From Planctomycetota bacterium (GTDB lineage Bacteria > Planctomycetota > JACQVV01), in NCBI GenBank assembly GCA_016209595.1, contig JACQVV010000101.1, forward strand, positions 1 through 35,571: DNA of 35,571 nt, written 5' to 3'. A program made the translations under genes and the position numbers. This document shows positions 32,835 through 35,571 of this stretch, one piece after another (position 1 is the first letter of the stretch; the number at the start of each line of letters is the position of its first letter). The notes beneath the pieces are model-generated. The model did no database searches and had not been told where the DNA came from. It saw only the letters and a list, made by a program, of their open reading frames with translations.

Positions 32835-33695
32835 CTACGACCGTTCCGCGCTCGCGGGCTGAACTCCCGTTGGCGAGATCGCGAGGTCGAGGGGGACGAT
32901 CCCGGCCGCCCGCCAGGCATCGGAGAGCGCGCGGGCGCGGCCCGGATCGAAGGTGAGCGCGATCGCGCAGTCGCCGCCGCCTGCGCCCGAGGGTTTGGCC
33001 GCGAGGCCGAGCAAGTCGGCGAACTCGATCGCCCGGTCGAGCGATGGCACGAAGATGCCCGCCCCGGTCGCCCGATCGAGATCCCTCATCGCGGCGAGCG
33101 CCTGGCGGATCGCGCCGGCGAGCTCGGGCTCGGAAGAGTACTCGAGCGCGGAGCGGAGGCTCGCGACGGCGCGGGACGATCCGACGAGGAAGTCCCGCCT
33201 GGCGGCCCGGTCGGCCGAGAGCCGGACTCGCACCTGTTCGGTCCGATCCGCGGTCCGGGCCTCCTCCCCCGTCCACCCGGCAACGAGAACGAGCCCTTCG
33301 GGGGTCTCGATCCGTTCGGGCGGCGAGCCCTGCCGGAAGAGGAGAATGCCGCCTCGGATCGAAGCCGCGAGGTCTATCCCGCTCCCTCCCGACTGCCCCA
33401 TCGTGTCGTGCGCGGCGCGGGCGAGCGGCAGGAGCTCCTCGGCGCCGGTCTCGCCCGCCATGAGCGCGGCCATGCACACGGCCGCCGCCGCGGAGGAGCC
33501 CAGGCCAAGCTTCTTCCCCGTGGCCGCATCGCGAAAGGCCTCGGTGTCGACCTTGATCTCGCCCCTGTCCATCCGCCCGATCGCATAGCGATCCACGGCC
33601 GCGACGATCCCCGGTTCCCCTGGCCAGAGGACAGCGTACTCCCCCGCCAGCACGAGCTTCCCAGGAGCGCGGACGGCACGGGCTTCCCGCGTCAA
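32835..33695 (-). CDS. Phosphomevalonate kinase (GHMP family)
   Basis: This 286-residue enzyme phosphorylates mevalonate 5-phosphate to the 5-diphosphate with ATP. GHMP motif 1 is VRAPGKLVLAGEYAVLW (8-24), motif 2 (phosphate loop) is GLGSSAAAAV (64-73), SGGSGIDLAASIRGG (102-116) is the PMK-type segment, and KPSGAGGGDCAIAL is motif 3. These forms distinguish PMK from mevalonate kinase. It is shorter than many PMKs (about 330-450). Its ATG overlaps the decarboxylase stop by four bases (33692-33695). It is the last gene of the mevalonate operon in this window and converges on DUF4058. Confidence 0.88.
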   Translation of the reverse strand: MTREARAVRAPGKLVLAGEYAVLWPGEPGIVAAVDRYAIGRMDRGEIKVDTEAFRDAATGKKLGLGSSAAAAVCMAALMAGETGAEELLPLARAAHDTMGQSGGSGIDLAASIRGGILLFRQGSPPERIETPEGLVLVAGWTGEEARTADRTEQVRVRLSADRAARRDFLVGSSRAVASLRSALEYSSEPELAGAIRQALAAMRDLDRATGAGIFVPSLDRAIEFADLLGLAAKPSGAGGGDCAIALTFDPGRARALSDAWRAAGIVPLDLAISPTGVQPASAERS

Positions 33696-34687
33696 AAGAC
33701 GTGGTCCTCGACAAGCCGCGCGCCGGGGCCGGGCGCCGAGGCGTGGACCGACTCGACCGCCCTGAGCTCCTCCAGGGCGCCTCGGATCCGCCCCTCGTGC
33801 AGGGAGTCCGTGATCGCGAAGACATTCGGGCCCGCGTCGATCGAAAGGTACACCGGAACTCCGTCAGCCCGGAGCGCCTGGATTCGCCGGACGACGTCGA
33901 TCGTCCCCGGCGACCAGTAGAGGATCGGCGGCCAGGCGGCGAGGCAGACCGCGTGCATCGCGAGCGCGTTCGACTCGGCGGTCTCCCCGAGGAGCGCGAG
34001 ATCCCGTTCTCGGATGGCGCGCCGCGCCCGGTCGAGGTCCCTTTTGACGAGCGCGAGCCACTCGGAGTAGAAGGGAGAGGTCGCGGCCGTCCGGCGCATC
34101 CCCTCGGTGGAGGAACAGGGCTTGGGGACCTTCTCGACGACCGAGGCGAGAAGCCGTAGCTCCGGCCACGCCTCGGGGGGCGTGAGCTGGACCCCGTGGC
34201 AGTCGGCTCCGTCCGCCCGCGCTCCCCGCCTCCACTCGACGAAGCCGCCGTGGATCGATCGGGTCGCCGACCCCGATCCCTGGCGGGCGAGCGCGGCGAG
34301 ATCCCGATCCCGGAGCTCCAGGCCCGCCGCCCGCGAGGCGGCGAGTGCCAGCGCCGCGAAGGCCGCCGCGCTCGAAGCGAGGCCGGCCGAACGCGGGAAA
34401 TCCGCGAGACTCTCCACCCGGGCGGGGAGGTCGGTGCCGGCCAGCCCCCGGGCGATGTCGAGAAACGACACGACGCGCTCCCTCTCCTCGCCTCGGGCGT
34501 CCTCGCCGCCGATCCGGATCACGTCGTCCTTTCCGGTCCCCTCCTGGAACTCGACCGTCGTCCGCACCGAGAGCCCGGAGAGGGTCATCGAGATCGAGCC
34601 CTCGGCCGGGAGCCGGAGAGCTTCGTCGCGCTTCCCCCAGTATTTCACGAAGGCCAGGTTGGGATGGGCGACCGCGGTGGCTTTCAC
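33692..34687 (-). CDS. mvaD: Diphosphomevalonate decarboxylase
   Basis: This 331-residue GHMP-fold enzyme uses ATP to decarboxylate mevalonate 5-diphosphate to isopentenyl diphosphate. Signatures: NLAFVKYWGKRD (10-21) with the conserved K-Y-W-G-K, the phosphate loop PRSAGLASSAAAFAAL (98-113), SGSATRSIHGGFVEW (138-152), and the catalytic Asp284 in SIDAGPNVF. Length is typical for the family (about 320-340). Its ATG overlaps the mevalonate kinase stop by four bases and its own stop overlaps the phosphomevalonate kinase start, so the three are translated as a coupled set. The diphospho specificity is assumed from family and neighbours. Confidence 0.95.
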   Translation of the reverse strand: MKATAVAHPNLAFVKYWGKRDEALRLPAEGSISMTLSGLSVRTTVEFQEGTGKDDVIRIGGEDARGEERERVVSFLDIARGLAGTDLPARVESLADFPRSAGLASSAAAFAALALAASRAAGLELRDRDLAALARQGSGSATRSIHGGFVEWRRGARADGADCHGVQLTPPEAWPELRLLASVVEKVPKPCSSTEGMRRTAATSPFYSEWLALVKRDLDRARRAIRERDLALLGETAESNALAMHAVCLAAWPPILYWSPGTIDVVRRIQALRADGVPVYLSIDAGPNVFAITDSLHEGRIRGALEELRAVESVHASAPGPGARLVEDHVF

Positions 34688-35571
34688 GAACTCGCCTCCA
34701 GCGGATAGACGCCCGAAGCGCCGGCGCGGCGAAGGGAGCGCTCCACCCCCGCCGTCCCCCCGGGAGGACAGAGCGCGAGAACAATCCCGCCACGCCCCGC
34801 CCCGGAGACCTTGGCCCCGAGCGCGCCGGACGCTCGCGCGTTTTCGACGAGTCGCTCGACATCGGGGGCGGACACCGTGAGTTCGACCAGGATCTCGTGG
34901 TTTTCGTCCATGAGGCGCCCGATTCCCTCGAGGTCCCGGGCGACCAGCCGCTCGACCCCTTCGCGCGAAATCTCCCCAATCCTCTTGAAGAGGCCGCCGA
35001 TCCGGACGGGGTCCGAATCGTGGAGCGCGCGGACCGAGGCCACGACCTCGCCCGTGTTCGAGGCGCGACCCGTGGTCGCGGCAAGCAGCGGGAACGGCTC
35101 CGGCAGGTCCAGGAAGACGGGGGAATCGCCGCGCCGGAAGAGGATGGGCCGCCCGGAGGCGACGACGGCCGGGTCGATCCCGGAGGGCGTCCTGTGGGCG
35201 AGTTTTTCGATCTCGGTGGCCAAGCGGGCGAGCTCGGAAGTTTCGATTCGCCGGCCCTCGAGAGAGGCGAGAGCGCGGAGGAACGAGACCGCCAGCGCGG
35301 CCGAAGAGCCCATCCCCATGCCGACGGGCAGAGTCCCGCCGATCTCTACATCAAATCCCTGCTCGGGAAGGACGCCCAGGAGCTCGCGGGCGCGGTCGAA
35401 CATTCGGCGGGCCATCTCGGTGGGGAGTCGCCGGAGGCTCGTCGTCTCGATGTGAGGGGGAGGGGAACTGCCCCCCCTTCCGGGCGCCGGGGGTCGGGGT
35501 TCGGGGTTCGGGGGTTCCGTCCCCCGTCCCCCGTCCCCCGTCGCCCGGTAGGTGCCGGCGGCCCCCTCCCC
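34684..35571 (-). CDS. Mevalonate kinase (N-terminus cut by window edge)
   Basis: This GHMP kinase phosphorylates mevalonate to mevalonate 5-phosphate. The visible 295 codons include the phosphate loop GTLPVGMGMGSSAALAV, the TPSGIDPAV segment with the catalytic-type Asp, and KVSGAGRGGIVLAL (motif 3). ATG codons at 35413-35415 and 35401-35403 are internal: the residues before them, HIETTSLRRLPTEM, look like normal kinase sequence, and the frame stays open to the right edge, so the true start lies outside. Between about 35455 and 35571 the frame crosses a GC minisatellite and reads as a Pro/Gly-rich stretch, which is unusual for this family. Operon with the two following genes. Confidence 0.85.
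   Translation of the reverse strand, partial: GEGAAGTYRATGDGGRGTEPPNPEPRPPAPGRGGSSPPPHIETTSLRRLPTEMARRMFDRARELLGVLPEQGFDVEIGGTLPVGMGMGSSAALAVSFLRALASLEGRRIETSELARLATEIEKLAHRTPSGIDPAVVASGRPILFRRGDSPVFLDLPEPFPLLAATTGRASNTGEVVASVRALHDSDPVRIGGLFKRIGEISREGVERLVARDLEGIGRLMDENHEILVELTVSAPDVERLVENARASGALGAKVSGAGRGGIVLALCPPGGTAGVERSLRRAGASGVYPLEASS
35487..35541. repeat. GC-rich minisatellite inside the mevalonate kinase frame
   Basis: On the plus strand TCGGGGT occurs twice and TCGGGGGT once (35494-35515), then TTCCGT, then CCCCCGT three times in tandem (35521-35541). It is flanked by a run of seven C (35471-35477). The tract keeps the minus-strand frame open. Confidence 0.75.

Noticed and set aside
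35413..35415. ATG at 35415 as the true start of mevalonate kinase
   Set aside because: Kinase-like residues (HIETTSLRRLPTE) continue in frame before it and the obligatory first GHMP motif is missing, so the start must be outside the window.
1..35571. Search for tRNA, rRNA, CRISPR, insertion sequences, att sites, defence or toxin-antitoxin systems
   Set aside because: No cloverleaf-like runs, no regularly spaced repeats with unique spacers, no transposase/integrase motifs or terminal inverted repeats, and no nuclease/helicase defence domains were recognised by eye.

Overview
The window is very GC-rich bacterial chromosomal DNA (about two thirds G+C by eye) with dense genes, many GTG/TTG starts and 1-4 bp start/stop overlaps. 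I see no rRNA, tRNA, CRISPR array, transposase, integrase or phage gene. The organism is not certain. A DUF4058 protein, CxC...CxxC zinc-ribbon membrane proteins, many secreted hydrolases and a bacterial mevalonate operon fit an environmental Planctomycetota-like or Myxococcota-like lineage; this placement is inference. Likely promoters follow TTGACA-N17/18-TAnnnT, so a sigma70-type factor is in use.

Layout. 1-2461 (minus): a Cof-type HAD phosphatase followed by an M1 aminopeptidase that runs off the left edge. 2547-3218 (plus): a fumarylacetoacetate-hydrolase-family enzyme. 3297-4718 (minus): a secreted serine beta-lactamase/transpeptidase-like hydrolase. 4887-10277 (minus): a heavy-metal efflux operon (Cys-rich small protein, adaptor with three Cys/His repeats, CzcA/CusA-type RND pump). 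10339-12471 (plus): a secreted prolyl oligopeptidase. 12517-16367 (plus): two ATPase + permease ABC modules in one coupled operon. 16456-19281 (plus): an HDOD-GAF signalling protein and an M28 peptidase. 19289-20946 (minus): a P1/DmpA-like peptidase coupled to a DUF4304-like protein. 21054-23439 (plus): polynucleotide phosphorylase and a small putative lipoprotein. 23654-24928 (minus): a PP2C phosphatase fused to a cyclic-nucleotide-binding domain. 25113-26107: a small secreted protein facing a DUF2058 protein. 26228-29392 (minus): a 1054-residue exported protein of unknown function, ending in a very strong terminator. 29643-30740 (minus): a decayed reading frame. 30826-32798: two zinc-ribbon proteins facing each other, then DUF4058. 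32835-35571 (minus): mevalonate kinase, diphosphomevalonate decarboxylase and phosphomevalonate kinase; the first is cut by the right edge and carries a GC minisatellite.

How the genes fit together. The RND set exports a metal, probably Cu/Ag or Zn/Co/Cd, but has no outer-membrane factor here. The three GHMP proteins turn mevalonate into isopentenyl diphosphate. The HDOD-GAF and PP2C-cNMP proteins are regulatory. Five peptidase or peptidase-fold hydrolases (M1, beta-lactamase fold, S9, M28, P1) suggest a lifestyle based on peptide scavenging.

There is no gene-free stretch over 300 bases. The largest gaps are 29393-29642, 23440-23653 and 24929-25112, whose contents are listed. The window looks like an ordinary core-plus-accessory region rather than a defence island. 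The best candidates for something undescribed are the metal-binding repeat head of the efflux adaptor with its Cys-rich partner, the 1054-residue exported protein, and the double ABC operon.
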